Part shown: in pieces, positions 1-11,048 of the stretch
How the letters are laid out: every line of letters begins with the position of its first letter
How positions within the stretch are numbered: position 1 is the first letter of the stretch
Assembly: GCA_023374025.1 (NCBI GenBank)
Contig: SIJG01000009.1
Location: 2,445,900 to 2,509,899 of the forward strand
Direction: 5' to 3'
Length of the DNA: 64,000 nucleotides
Source: Heterodera schachtii
Taxonomy: Eukaryota; Nematoda; Chromadorea; Rhabditida; Heteroderidae
Made by a program: the position numbers and the translations under genes
Notes under the pieces: model-generated
Database searches by the model: none
What the model was told of the DNA's origin: nothing
What the model saw: the letters and a program-made list of their open reading frames with translations, nothing else

Positions 1-162
1 TAAAATTAATTAATGGCACAATTTTTGAGTTCATATCGCCAAATTGCGTTGGATTCTGCGAAAATTCGGCCAAATTAATGCCAAAACGATGCTGAAAATA
101 ATTGGCACTTCCCATGACTAATTTGTGAATGGAATTGTATTGTTGTTCATCCCAAAAGGGCT
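1..162 (-). CDS. Partial exon of an unidentified protein, running off the left edge
   Basis: On the minus strand an open frame enters after an acceptor near 160-163 and stays open to base 1. The translation contains EPFWDEQQYNSIHK and later HRFGINLAEFSQNP, with balanced composition and codons typical of the other genes here. No start codon or family is recognised. It lies downstream of, and on the same strand as, the small secreted gene at 517-910. The donor-like GTAAAA overlapping that gene's stop codon could splice in frame to position 160, so this may be its third exon; equally it may be a separate gene. The frame is seen directly; the linkage is inference. Confidence 0.5.
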
Positions 163-516
163 CTTAAATATTGTAAATCTGGTAATTAGATTTAAATTTT
201 TAATTATTTTTCATTTTTTTCAGTTTTAGTAAATTTATTAGCGGAACAATTTTGAGAGGGCATATTTCGTTAATTTCGTATTTTTTTGGCATTTTACGAA
301 CAACAATTTGTCACAACGTTTTCAAAGAAATTAAGTATTATTCGTTAGTCCTAAAGATTGTCTATGTTAAGCAGCAAGATTTTTAAAAAAATTTTGGTTT
401 TTTTTTTTTAAAAAAATGTGAGCAAAAAAAATTCAAAAATTTTATTTTCCATGCTATATATTTTTTGAAACTTGTCTATTTGACATAGCAATGACAAAAT
501 TTATAAAACTAAATAA

Positions 517-910
517 TTATTTTACGCGAGCGAATATACTTCGAAAACGATTCATTCCGCTCATTGTATGAAAGGCACCAATTAAATTTTGCAACTGTTT
601 ATGCATTTCGGGATCTCCTTTTTCGGCATATTCCATAATTTGCGTAATTTTCTTATATTTAAAATATATTTAACAAAAAAAAAAGAGGCACACTGACCAT
701 TTTCTTGAAGTCTATTAAGGCTTTGACCAATTCTCCGAGTTGACTCAGTTGGAACACAAACGTCTTTACCTCATTTACGGCATTTTGAAACATTGTCACG
801 GCATTTTCGCAAATGCTGGCCCAAAATGTTTGCAAATTTGAACAGTTTTTGCTGTTTGGTCCACCGGCGGATAATGTAAATAAAGTAAAAAGGAAAATTA
901 CTCCAAACAT
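517..910 (-). CDS. Small secreted helical protein, two exons
   Basis: Exon 1 is 910-698 and exon 2 is 651-517 on the minus strand. The 46-base intron begins GTCAGT and ends ATATAAG, and the join is phase 0. The predicted protein has 115 residues. The first 17 (MFGVIFLFTLFTLSAGG) look like a cleavable signal peptide; the rest is predicted helical, with two Cys early (NCSNLQTFWASICENA) and a basic end (RFRSIFARVK). I recognise no family, so the role is unknown beyond probable secretion. The stop at 517-519 overlaps a donor-like GTAAAA, so a longer isoform reaching the exon at 1-162 is possible. The start is the only ATG before the hydrophobic stretch. Confidence 0.6.
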
Positions 911-1017
911 TTAATAAATCAAATAAAATGATAGACTTAAATTTATATTTAAAATCACTGAGTATGAAAAATTTGCAAATTTTTATTTCATTATTATCGG
1001 CAGATTACAACCCAAAT

Positions 1018-1700
1018 GGGAGCCGGAAAATGCGACACTGGAAAATGCGACACCGAGAGAAAGTTTTTTATTTCAAGAAAATGCGACACTAAGAAAATAC
1101 GACACCAAACTTAGATTTTTAAAAATATAATTTTTGAATTAAAGTCTGGAAAATGAGCATCAGTACCAAAAAAGATTTGTTAAGTGTGGGTAAGTTGATT
1201 TTGTACGATAATAAAGGGAAAATGGGTGCAGGTTCGAACCCGTTCCAGGGCAATGAATTTTTTTAAAATTATTTTTGAAGCAATTGAACCTTCTTGGTAT
1301 GATTCGAAGTCTCTTGATGAAGAGAAACTTTTTTAAAGTAAATGTTAAGCATCTTTAAGCACCAGAATAAAGTTATGAGTCTGAAAATTTTCATTTGCTT
1401 AGAAAGGGTTTCTACTCATCAACAGCTTTTGAGTGACGAACATTGTATAATTTTATTGCTAAAATTTTCAAAAAAATTTTTTTCAAAATAGTCATTTTAT
1501 TTTTTTGAAGAAAATAAATAAATAAAATAATGCTGTCGTGGAGCGGATTCGAACCTGCAGCCATTTTCCCTTTATTATCTTACAAAATCAACTTACCCAC
1601 ATTTAACAAATCTTTTTTGGTACTGATGCTCATTTTCCAGACTTTAATTCAAAAATTATATTTTTAAAATCTAAGTTTGGTGTCGCATTTTCCGGCTCCC
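1018..1700. mobile_element. Fold-back element, about 150-bp inverted arms
   Basis: The left end GGGAGCCGGAAAATGCGAC (from 1018) is mirrored by the right end at 1682-1700. The arms 1100-1225 and 1553-1680 are nearly exact reverse complements, and short GGAAAATGCGACAC units repeat inside the left end. Each arm carries a sequence like a tRNA B box (GGTTCGAACCC near 1234; GATTCGAACC near 1549, read on the plus strand). No transposase and no clear target duplication are seen. Confidence 0.7.
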
Positions 1701-2054
1701 GTCTTAACTCCCGCATTTGCAATCTCGGTATCGATTTCAAAATTCAAGAAATTTGAGATTGTTCACTCTCAATAAAAAAGTAATAATTATGAACATAAAT
1801 TTAATATTTAAAGTAGCTAATGCATTTATTATTAGGTTTTGGGAAAAACATAGATTATCAATAAAATTGATTCATTTTATTTTTAAACGAAAAGCTTTTA
1901 CAAACAATATAGCTATAGCATGCATATGAAATTTCTTCAAAAATATTAACAATATTACGAATTTATGAATTTTATAAGTAAAAGAATAAGAAAATTTTCA
2001 GAATAATTTTTAATTATTACCAAACTTTGCAACAAAAAAAAAAAATTATTTTTT

Positions 2055-2690
2055 AGGTGCTAGGTCACTTCACAAAAAGTGCAAAATGTTTATAAACAAA
2101 TTTAAATAAGTTAGATTCAAATCTAGAAAAAGAGGTTAAATTTTGTCACTTCACAAAAAAAAGTGCAAAAATCAAACATTTGATTTTTCCTACGATTTTT
2201 TTATCAATTTTTTTAAATTTTAAATATATTAAAATTTATTAAATTGATGCTTAAATGCAACTAAAATTTTGTTGGATTTTGAATAAAAAATAATTAAAAT
2301 TTCTTAATATTAAATAAAGCATTAGCAAGATTATTTTTAATTTGTAAATATTTGGAATTTCTATTATAATTGGACTAAAATAAAAATGTGCTCAAATTAT
2401 ATAAAAAATGGAAATATTTATATGGAAATGTGTCCGCTGAAGCTAAATTACTTGGGCCTCGGCATATGCTTAGGCTTTATTTTTTAAAAATTTTAGGCGC
2501 CATTTAAATAATCTGATTAATGATTTTATTAATATTTGAAAATTTAAATTATTTTTATCCGAGATCCAAAAAAAACTTCTAGGTGAATTGTATTTAATCA
2601 TTAAATTCTTTAAATTTTAACATATATAAAATTAAAAAAATTGGTAAAAACCATATGAAAAATCAAAACTTTTTGTGAAGTGCCCAAAAA
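2055..2690. mobile_element. Short-TIR MITE with candidate 8-bp target duplication
   Basis: The left end AGGTGCTAGGTCACTTCAC is mirrored by GTGAAGTGCCCAAAAA at the right. TATTTTTT occurs directly outside both ends (2047-2054 and 2691-2698); in DNA this AT-rich that is only moderate support. The inside is AT-rich with a second copy of the CACTTCACAAAA motif near 2146 and no coding sequence. Confidence 0.5.
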
Positions 2691-2850
2691 TATTTTTTAA
2701 CCAGTACAAGTAGAATCGATACTGGAAAACGCATCAACTTTCTCAACCGGTATCGTTAAAACAGGTAATTTTATGAGTTTTAAAATTTTGAACAGAATTT
2801 CTGTAATTGAAAAATTAAATATTCGTTAAATGCAAATAAATGTATAAATA

Positions 2851-3700
2851 GTTGGCCGATCATTTCGTCACTGTTCAGTTAGTTTTTAAAAATGTAGGCA
2901 AAAATGTCATTATGTAAATTATTTTCATTAAATAAAATATTTTTAATTAGGAAATGGTTATTAAATAATTATGCTGAAAATAAATTCTGCATTTAATTAT
3001 TTTTTTTAATATATTTTTTGTTTCTTTGTTATATGCGATGGAAAATATGCACAAATAAGAGTGCGAATTGGCCAGTACATTTTGATTTGGGCTAATGGGT
3101 CGTTATCTTAAATCTGCACATCTGTTGTTTACTTTTTTATTGAAATGAAATTGAAGAAAATCGGTTCATCCAGCAAATAAACGAAAATAAGACTTTTCTT
3201 CAAATAATAACTCTTTCTGATAGGCAATTTCATTTTCTTTTTTTTGGCTTAAGTCATATTTTATTTGTGTAAATTATTAGTCCCAAAAAATTGTCTTAAA
3301 ATGGACCAATTGGGTTCAAGTTCAACTGAAGAGTGACAATTGCGCTCATCAGAAAGTTAATCAGACGACAAAACTCAACCAAGAACCCGTCCAATTCGTT
3401 GGAAGGGTGGAAAAAGTAAATATCAGATGTGAAGATTTAAGATAACGATCCATTAGCCCAAATCAAAATGTACTGGCCAATTCGCACTCTTATTTGTGCA
3501 TATTTTCCATCGCATGTAACAAAGAATTAAAAAAATATATTAAAAAAAAAAAATTAAATGCAGAATTTATTTTCAGTATAATTATTTAATAACCATTTCC
3601 GAAATAGAAAATATTTTATTTAATGAAAATAATTTACATAATGACATTTTGCCAACATTTTTTAAAAATTATTTCTCAGTGACGAAGTGATAGGTAACCG
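2851..3700. mobile_element. Fold-back MITE, 250-bp arms, TSD TATAAATA
   Basis: The arms 2851-3125 and 3430-3700 are close reverse complements, starting GTTGGCCGATCATTTCG on the left and ending CGAAGTGATAGGTAACCG on the right. An identical 8-bp TATAAATA flanks the element at 2843-2850 and 3701-3708. There is no coding capacity. The 8-bp duplication fits a hAT- or MULE-mobilised non-autonomous element. Confidence 0.75.
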
Positions 3701-3989
3701 TATAAATATAACATTAATTTTTTTAAGCATGGAAATTTTAAAAGATTTTAATATTCACGATTATTCACTCTTCTGCAAAAAAATAAAAAATAAATAAAAT
3801 ATGTTTACCATATTTTACCGAAATGCTGCCGTACTTGTTTCCGACCTTTGGAAAGCGTATTTTTACAATTGGGCAGTTGCCAGAAGGATATACATAAACG
3901 GGGGGGGGGGTTAGAAGGTAAAATAATTGTTAAGAAATAACGTAAAAAAGAAAAAATTAAAAAAGGAAATTGATCCATTCTTTTAGGCG

Positions 3990-4065
3990 GTTTGGGATAT
4001 GATAGCCAAGTGACTAAACCTTATGTCTTTCTTCTATTTCTGCCCCAGGTTCGACCCCCACACAC
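3990..4065 (+). other. tRNA-like (SINE-type) fragment
   Basis: A box-A-like TAGCCAAGTG at 4003-4012 is followed about 40 bases later by a perfect B-box-like GGTTCGACCC at 4048-4057. I could not fold a full cloverleaf, so this looks like a tRNA-derived fragment, not a functional tRNA. Confidence 0.35.
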
Positions 4066-4104
4066 CGAATAAAATCTGTGTTTAGGTGTTTTAATAAACG
4101 ATGC

Positions 4105-5465
4105 TAATTTACCTAATTATATTTAAAATTAATTTGATAAATAATACACATCATAAGTTAGCTTAAACTTAGTCAAATTAATCAAACTTGGTTTGGAAAG
4201 TAGCTGTCCTTATTCTCTACTATATTACAATCGTGACTGGACAATCCGACAGTGGACAATTCGACAGTGGACAATCCGACAGTTGGACAATCCGACAGTG
4301 AGGACAATTCGACAGAAGTGGACAATTCGACAGTGGACAATCCGACAGTAAATTTAAATTTTTAAAATATTTTCTAGTCACCCCAACAGATTATTTCCTA
4401 TAAATATCTCAATTCAAATCAATTTAGCTTAAACTTGTTAACAAATTAAAAAATAAGTTTGATATGCTAGTGACTAAAATACAATAAAATAAATAAATAT
4501 GCAAAACTAAATTTGGAGTGACCCATAACACCATCTTCCTCTCGGGGAAGCTTCTTCTTCGCTATCTCATAACCAAAGTGGAGAATGAAAGTGATTTTTG
4601 CTGATCAAAATGTTTGCCAAAAGTATTGACCATTCCGTTTACCTATTCAAATGGATTCGTCGTCCTCAGAAGAAGGAGAAATTCATGAACCCATTCAACC
4701 AATTCAAGCAGTCCAACCCAATCCACAAATCTCACCACCCCTGCTAATCTGCTACCAAATGAAAATTCCTGAGCTCTCATCAGTGGCTTGAAAATCATGA
4801 AACAAATTGATTTGAATTGAGATATTTATAGGAAATAATCTGTTGAGATGACTAGAAAATATTTTAAAATTTAAATTTACTGTCGGATTGTCCACTGACG
4901 GATTGTCCACTTCTGTCGAACTGTCCTCACTGCCGGATTGTCCAACTGTCGGATTGTCCACTGTCGAATTGTCCACTGTCGGATTGTCCGGGAGCCTATT
5001 ACAATTAAAATTTCGCAAAAATTTACAAAAAGTTATAAGCAAAAATGCCCGTAAAATTTAGACTCAAATTTTGACCCTAACTTTTTTTAAATTCGATAAA
5101 ATTTTCCGAAATTTTACTGAATAATAGAGAAATCTTTGGTCTATCTAATTTTATAAACAAAATTAAAATAGGTTGTTTCTGAAAAAATCAATTAATCACA
5201 TTGATCTTGATATAAAAGATAGCCAAAAGATTTCTCTATTATTCAGTTAAATTTTTATTTAAGTTCAAAAAAGTTAGGGTCAAAATTGTTGAGTCTAAAT
5301 TTTTCGGGCTTTTTGCTTACAACTTTTTGTAAATTTTTGCGAAATTTTTAAAAAATTATAATATAGTAGAGAATAAGTAGAGCTACTTTCCATTACCAAG
5401 TTAATTAATTTGACTAAGCTTAAGCTAACTTATGGTGTATTATTTAGCAAATTAAATTTAAATAA
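4105..5465. mobile_element. Long fold-back element, interrupted by a nested insertion
   Basis: Sequence 4105-4231 is the reverse complement of about 5350-5465, and 5006-5170 is the reverse complement of about 5195-5350. If the insertion 4232-4996 is removed, the two left pieces join into one continuous arm matching 5195-5465. No coding sequence is present. Confidence 0.7.
4232..4996. mobile_element. Nested MULE-like MITE with subterminal tandem repeats, TSD TATTACAAT
   Basis: The element is flanked by an exact 9-bp direct repeat TATTACAAT (4223-4231 and 4997-5005). Both ends carry tandem copies of a roughly 15-bp unit GGACAATCCGACAGT and variants (4239-4350 and, inverted, 4880-4990). The adjoining 80 bp (4350-4430 versus 4795-4880) is also inverted. 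Subterminal tandem repeats plus a 9-bp duplication are typical of MULEs and match the layout at 24773-27918 and 30879-32050. The open frame across the right repeats is just translated repeat. Confidence 0.75.
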
Positions 5466-5840
5466 TAATTAAATATAAATATTTCAATCATTGATACTTT
5501 TTGTAACTTCGCCCACATTGATGACTTTTGTAACTTCGGCTCACCATGTTAATAAACAATTAGAGTATTTCTTTAACTTTTACAAATTAGCCTAAAAACA
5601 CACATTGATTTTTTAGGTGTAAAATCGTTTACAAATTTAGCCAAAATTGCTAACACAAACACAACTAAATTTCCAAAATTACTCCGGCGGCCCCTACGGG
5701 CCTGACCCCTCTACTCAATAAAATTTATTTTAAATAAAGCGCCAAAAAATTTTAAATCTGTTAGCAGCTTTCATCAAAATTAATAAATCTATTGACAAGA
5801 ATTTGTCCAATTAAGATCGCAAAAAAACAATTATTATTTT
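5466..5840. other. Intergenic; possible 5' part of the LINE remnant
   Basis: AT-rich, with a diverged repeat of the phrase TTTTGTAACTTCG (near 5500 and 5530) and a short GC patch CCGGCGGCCCCTACGGGCC near 5684 that also occurs, diverged, near 34960 and 39895. No gene is seen. Confidence 0.4.
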
Positions 5841-6695
5841 CTACTTATTCGACATGAAGCGAACCAACGCAGCAAACATCACTCCGCCTCCCGCCAAACG
5901 TGCAATGGCACCCGAACTGGACCTGGACCCAATCACTGCCGCACTCGCAGAGCAAGAACGCCAACGCACATTGGTGTTCATTGGCCTCCCGGAAAGCAAT
6001 GCCGCTCGTCCATCGGAGCGTGTTCAGGAAGACAGGGAAGCCACCACCAAAATCTTGGACCATCTTGAAGTTGAGGCCGAACCAACCGCCGTCTTTCGAC
6101 TCGGCCGGTACGACCCGCAGCGAACAACACCACGCCCACTCAAGGTCGTCATGCCAACACCCACACACCAACACGTGGCACTCGGAGGATGGAAGCGTGA
6201 GCGTGCTCGACTCCGTTCCCAACAGAACATGGCCCGTCTGTTCATCCGCCCGGCGCTGACCAAAGAACAGCTCAAGAAGGAGTACGAAGAACGCGTCCGA
6301 AAACGTCAACAAATCCCAGCTCCCGTGGCGCCAGCAGTGCAGCTCCCACAGACAAATGCCCCGACTCCCGTCAATGAAGTCGAACCAGAACAGAAGAAGG
6401 CCAGTGAAGACAACTCCAAATCTCTTGCCGTATTTGAAAAACTACTTCTCCCTAAAAATCTTTCTCCAACTCCCACTAAAATCAAATTTTCCTTGCTGGA
6501 GGTCTGACTTCGCCGCTTCTTCAACTCAAATTCAATTATCTCTATAAAACAACGCATTTTATCTCATTTCTTATTCCAAATGTCATTTGACTTCATCACA
6601 TTACTTATTTGACCTGATTTCCACCAAAAGTGTAAGTGGCACATGCCCTTCTTTTGGTTATTTTTATTTTGAATAAATAAATAAATAAAATAATT
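5640..6695 (+). mobile_element. Internally deleted non-LTR retrotransposon
   Basis: A GC-rich ORF1-like frame is followed directly by a short 3' region and a TAAA-type microsatellite tail. ORF2 is absent. The 5' end is placed approximately where the AT-rich background gives way to the ORF leader. Confidence 0.5.
5854..6507 (+). CDS. LINE-type ORF1-like nucleic-acid-binding protein
   Basis: A single 217-codon frame, far richer in G+C than its surroundings. The core reads RTLVFIGLPES, then an Asp/Glu-rich helix (VQEDREATTKILDHL), then FRLGRY, RPLKVVMPT and FIRPALTKEQ. That order resembles the RRM/C-terminal fold of ORF1 proteins from non-LTR retrotransposons; in that family the protein binds element RNA as a chaperone. 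Downstream is a short untranslated tail ending in AATAAATAAATAAATAA (about 6670-6690), as at LINE 3' ends. No reverse transcriptase frame follows, so the copy is internally deleted or was mobilised by another element. The start is the first ATG of the frame. Family assignment is from recognition of the motif order, not a search. Confidence 0.6.
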   Translation: MKRTNAANITPPPAKRAMAPELDLDPITAALAEQERQRTLVFIGLPESNAARPSERVQEDREATTKILDHLEVEAEPTAVFRLGRYDPQRTTPRPLKVVMPTPTHQHVALGGWKRERARLRSQQNMARLFIRPALTKEQLKKEYEERVRKRQQIPAPVAPAVQLPQTNAPTPVNEVEPEQKKASEDNSKSLAVFEKLLLPKNLSPTPTKIKFSLLEV

Positions 6696-6699
6696 GGTC

Positions 6700-7090
6700 T
6701 CTCTTTTTTTTTAATTTAAGACAAAAAATTTTGGAAAATAAACACCTAAAATCGAAAAATTGGAAAATACTAAAAATTGTGTAAAAAAATTTTCCATGAC
6801 TAGAATTTGCTAAAAAGTGAAAATGATCCTTTGTAACATAAATTTTGTGGGTTTATGAATTTTTTACAAAAATTCAAATTAATTTTCAGAAACTTTCTGT
6901 CCATATTTTCGTATTTTTTGTCCCTATTTCAACATTTCTGTCCATAGTTTTCCATATTTTGCAATTTTCCCCATGTTATAATTCATATTTTCATTTTTTA
7001 CCACTTTTCAGGTTTAAGAAAGTTAACAAGTTTCTTATTCAACTTGCTTAATTGCCACCTTTAAACAAAAATAATTACTAATGACACCAT
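6700..7090. other. Intergenic, nothing recognised
   Basis: AT-rich sequence without supported coding frames. Phrases of the type TGTCCATATTTTC recall the interior of the hAT MITEs at 13391 and 37905. Confidence 0.4.
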
Positions 7091-7106
7091 TTTGTTCGCT
7101 GTACCT

Positions 7107-7934
7107 GGTGCTAGGTCGTTTCTTAAAAACCGCTACTATGGGCGTTTCTTAAATCCGCCAGGGCGTTTCTTAAATCCGCCAAGGGGTAGGAAAATAAAAA
7201 ATGTCATACATATAAATTCATAATTGGCTTAAATTCAATCAAATTAATAATTCTTGGTATCATTCAATAGCTCTATCTATTCTCTATATGATATATTAAT
7301 TTGGAAAAATTTTTTATAAAAGTTTCACAAAGTTATGGTCACAAAATTTCAAAAAATCTTGAGTCAAAATTTTTTGGCCATAACTTTTTTGAAACTCGAT
7401 GAAATTTTTTGAAATTTTAAGGATAAATAGAGTATTCTTAGGGTTATTCAATATATAAATAATTTTAGCTCAAGTGCATTTTAAGGATTTATAAATAAAT
7501 ATGCAATACGATGGCAAAAATATATAGCATATTTAATGCTTTATAACTTTTTTTCAGTAGCAATTAGATAAATTTTCTTTTAGAATTTCAAGTCTAATAA
7601 ATTTTTCTATGTATCCCTAAAATTTCAAAAAATTTCATCGAGTTTCAAAAAAGTTATGGCCAAAAAATTTTGACTCAAGATTTTTTGAAATTTTGTGACC
7701 ATAACTTTGTGAAAATTTTATAAAAAATTTTTCCAAATTAATATATCATATAGAGAATAGATAGAGCTATTGAATGATACCAAGAATTATTAATTTGATT
7801 GAATTTAAGCCAAGTTATGAATTTATATGTATGACATTTTTTATTTTCCTACCCCTTGGCGGATTTAAGAAACGCCCTGCTGGCGGGTTTAAGAAACGCC
7901 CATAGTGGCGGTTTTTAAGAAACGACCCAGCACG
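7107..7934. mobile_element. Fold-back MITE, 350-bp arms, TSD GCTGTACCT
   Basis: The arms 7107-7460 and 7580-7934 are almost perfect reverse complements. The end GTGCTAGGTCGTTTCTT is mirrored by AAGAAACGACCCAGCAC. The 9-bp GCTGTACCT stands on both sides (7098-7106 and 7935-7943). Inside each arm the phrase GGGCGTTTCTTAAATCCGCC is repeated in tandem. No coding sequence. Confidence 0.8.
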
Positions 7935-8282
7935 GCTGTACCTACCATTCATTTGCTTTTTTAGTTTAATGTAATGCCAATGACAATGATAAATTAATTA
8001 GGAAAAAGCGTACGTTCACCTTACAATTTAATTAATTTTTCTGAATCGTAAATATTTATGATTTTTTGTCCGTCCGTTTGTTCGTCGAAAAACTTAAAAA
8101 ATATTCCATTTGGTAATTAAATTTTGATTAATGGTGGCAAGAAGTAATTTGAATAAGAAATGAAAAGCACAGCTGTCTATTTTTTATGAAATCAAATCCC
8201 TCCTTATTCCCCAAAAAATTAAATAGCACTTTTTGTCAGTGCTGTTAATTAAGTTTCATAAATCTGACAAATTTAAAAAATT

Positions 8283-8787
8283 AAGTTATTCTTCCGACCC
8301 CGAGCTCACCCTACCCATTCCGCGACTTTTTTGGGCCTAATCCCCGACTCCGATTTTGACCTGCCCTCTTCGACGATTCCCGACATGTATTCCCCGACAA
8401 GAGCGGTGGATATCTAAGAAGTTGCCTTATCAAATTAACCACTGCGGGTTTAAAATTTGCTTAAGATTTTATTAATTTCTTCATGAATGGGATTAACAAA
8501 ATTTTTAACAGGTCGGGTAAAACTTCCCAATTTTCTGTCTTCAATAATTTTTCAAATCATTTAAAAAAATTCATCTGCTGCATCTTTGGGTGAACGGTTC
8601 CCAAAATTTTAAAAATTTACATTGTTTGTATATAATTTTCTCACCAAACTGGTTCAAAATTTATAATTTTCCGACGGCTCGCCAAAGGAATATTTTATTA
8701 AAATAAAATTTTGGGTCCCCGGTCACCTACAATTTTGCGCTCTCCGACCCCTATTCCGAGCTGCCCCGAGGGGTCGGGGCTTAACCA
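8283..8787. repeat. GC-rich dispersed repeat upstream of srsx copy 1
   Basis: Starts near CCGACCCCGAG and ends GGGGTCGGGGCTTAAC, with TTTTTTGGGCCTAATCCCCGAC inside split over two phrases. A shorter relative sits at 14621-14821 in the equivalent place before the second srsx copy, so it was probably present before the gene was duplicated. No coding sequence. Confidence 0.55.
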
Positions 8788-8821
8788 TATTGTTAAACAA
8801 TTCGTCAATTAGCATTTTAAG

Positions 8822-10141
8822 GCATACGCCGAATTGACAAATGAACATAACCGCTGGACATTGACAGTTTTTGCATCGATTTACACAGCATTTGCAATTT
8901 GCGGTATTCCACTCAATTTCTTCGTCGTTTACGTCACAATTCGAACAAAGTCAGAATTAATAATTAATAATTAAATAACTAATTAATTATTAAATGCGAT
9001 TTCATTAGGAATTTGGACAGTTCGGCCAACAAATTGTTGGCCCTTCTTTCTTTTTTTGAGATGACCAGTCAATTTGGTCATTTTTTGTTCGCTTACTCTG
9101 TGATTTCTGGCCATTACTTAATGCCCTACAAATTGGTCATTCGTCTCCTTACCCCTTCATATTTTGCATTTTGTTGTGCTGCACTTTTGCTTCTGTTCAC
9201 CGCAATTGACCGTCTCATTTGTGTGCTTTTCCCATTACGGTAATAAATAAATAAATTATAATTTTTTAAATTAATTTAGGGAAACAAAAAATGTTAAAAA
9301 ATGTAAAATTTAATAATTTTTAAATTCATTTAGGGAAACAAAAAATATTTTAATTTATGCATTGATTCTGCCCATTTTTGGTCTAATCAATGTGCTTTGT
9401 ATGCACACAAAAATTTGTGATGTTGCTGGCGAAACATTAGTCATTGGCTCAATGAATGACATTGGAATGGCCGCAGTAAAAAAATAATTCCCAAAAATAT
9501 TAATAAATCATTTTAAATGTTTTCTAATTAGTGTTAATTAAGTATCAGTGCAGCAACAATTTGACGGATTCTATTTGGCAAACGTTAATGAATATGATAT
9601 ATTTATCAACAATTGTCATTTATTTGATTGTTGCGATTTTAATTTACTTCAGAAAAGGCAATTTTAATTTAGTAAAATAATTGTATACTTTTAAATTAAA
9701 TATTTTCAGCTCCGTCCAATTCAAATTCCAATCAATTGAATATTCGCATTTTCCGTGCATTATTTTTTATAACTTCTGTTAATATTGGCGGTTATTTTTT
9801 GAAATTCATTCACATTACCATGATAATTCCTTTGTTGAACAATGATATTATTGAAATTTGGAACCAAAATCAAATTTTTGGCATTTTGTTAAACATTAGT
9901 GGCGTTTCAAATGCGCCGATTCTTTTTTGGACGAGGTAAGAATTTTAATTTAAAAATTTTAATTTAGCAATAAATGTTTAGTAGCGAATATCGTCAAGCA
10001 TTTGTGAAGGAATGGCAGAAGATTAGAAATAAGATTCGAAATGTTTTATTCTCCACAAATTCTGTACAACCCTTTTGGTGTCATTTGTCATTTCATACGG
10101 ATGCAAAAGTTGGAAAAGATTTTTTAAAATATGAAAAATAA
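8822..10141 (+). CDS. Srsx-type chemosensory GPCR, copy 1 (first exon not found)
   Basis: Six exons join in consistent phase: 8822-8949, 9009-9239, 9334-9475, 9543-9657, 9710-9935, 9982-10141, giving 333 residues plus a missing first exon. The product is a seven-helix receptor of the nematode srsx class. Helix 1 is WTLTVFASIYTAFAICG; the phrase FTAIDRLICVLFPLR is the end of helix 3 (DRY-equivalent DRL); FWTRSSEYRQAF follows helix 7. Such receptors sense small molecules in sensory neurons. The fourth internal intron (9658-9709) uses a GC donor (AAAAG|GCAATT). Compared with copy 2 at 14571, the C-terminus is longer (ends FLKYEK). No in-frame ATG precedes exon 8822, and the homologous mini-exon of copy 2 was not found. 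Confidence 0.85.
9258..9340 (+). repeat. Local duplication of a splice acceptor
   Basis: The phrase TTTAGGGAAACAAAAAAT occurs twice, near 9277 and 9330, just before exon 4 of srsx copy 1. Only the second continues the receptor frame. Copy 2 has a single acceptor here. Confidence 0.6.
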
Positions 10142-10189
10142 AATAAAATCACTTTTATTAAAATTGTGTGAATATTTGATTTTTTTTTA

Positions 10190-10990
10190 ATATGAAATTT
10201 ATAATTTTAGCTGGAATTTTATGATATAAATGATGATAAATTGGAATGCAACAGATGCATAAAAAATATATTTAAGAAAGGAATGTCAACAAATTTTGCC
10301 AAATTCGGCAAAAATTGGCAAAAATTACAAATATTTAAACAAAAACCTTTTTTCGGTGTATTTATTTGTGTTTTGAAATCTTTTTATAAAATTTTATTGT
10401 AGAAATAGAAAAACCTTTTAATTCGAAAAATACTTTTGAGTCAGGTAATTGGAATAAATGAAATTTTATAAATTTTCCCGGCCTTTCCGGGCCTGCTAAT
10501 GACAGTCAGAAGTCATTTTGAATTTTAGTTATAATTTAAATAAGAAATGGCAACAAATTTTGCCGAATTCAGCAAAGAATATACAAAAATTACAAAAATT
10601 TGAGACAAAACTTTTCGGCAGCAACCTATTTTTTGTTTCGAGTCATTTTTATAAAATTTATTATAGAAAGAATAAAAAATTTTAATTCGTAAAAAAGTTT
10701 TTTCAATAAGAAAAATAGAATAAATGAAATTTTTTAATTTGAGTACCCGGCCTTTCTGGGCTTGTTAGTTTACGAAAGATTTTGAATTTTAACTATGATT
10801 TTAAAAATCCTTCCGAACTTGGAATAATATGAATTTAATTGCAATTTGTTTCTTTTTCATCTGATTTATTCCGCTATGTTCAACTTAAAGCTGATGATAT
10901 TTTTTATTAGGAAAATTTGTTGCCATTGAGTCGGTTAATGCCAGGAGGGAATAGCACTAAAAAGGGAAATATATTTAAATGATACGTTGG
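10190..10990 (+). repeat. Downstream part of the srsx segmental duplication
   Basis: This stretch matches 16360-16905 behind srsx copy 2: shared phrases include CCCGGCCTTTC (10475, 10748, 16638), TTTTTCATCTGATTTATTC and CGGTTAATGCCAGG. A roughly 270-bp unit is itself repeated here (10250 and 10540). No convincing gene is seen; a short signal-peptide-like frame in the second copy is discussed under findings. Confidence 0.6.
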
Positions 10991-11048
10991 CCAGTGATTT
11001 TTCGTCGTTAATTTTTGTTTCTTTGAATTCGTCGATTAGTAAATAAAA

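Noticed and set aside
4752..5042. 96-codon minus frame with DNPTVDN repeats
   Set aside because: It is the translation of subterminal tandem repeats of a non-autonomous element; it has no independent support.
5845..6312. 155-codon minus frame opposite the LINE ORF
   Set aside because: Antisense shadow; the plus frame carries the recognisable ORF1 motifs and ends at the LINE-like tail.
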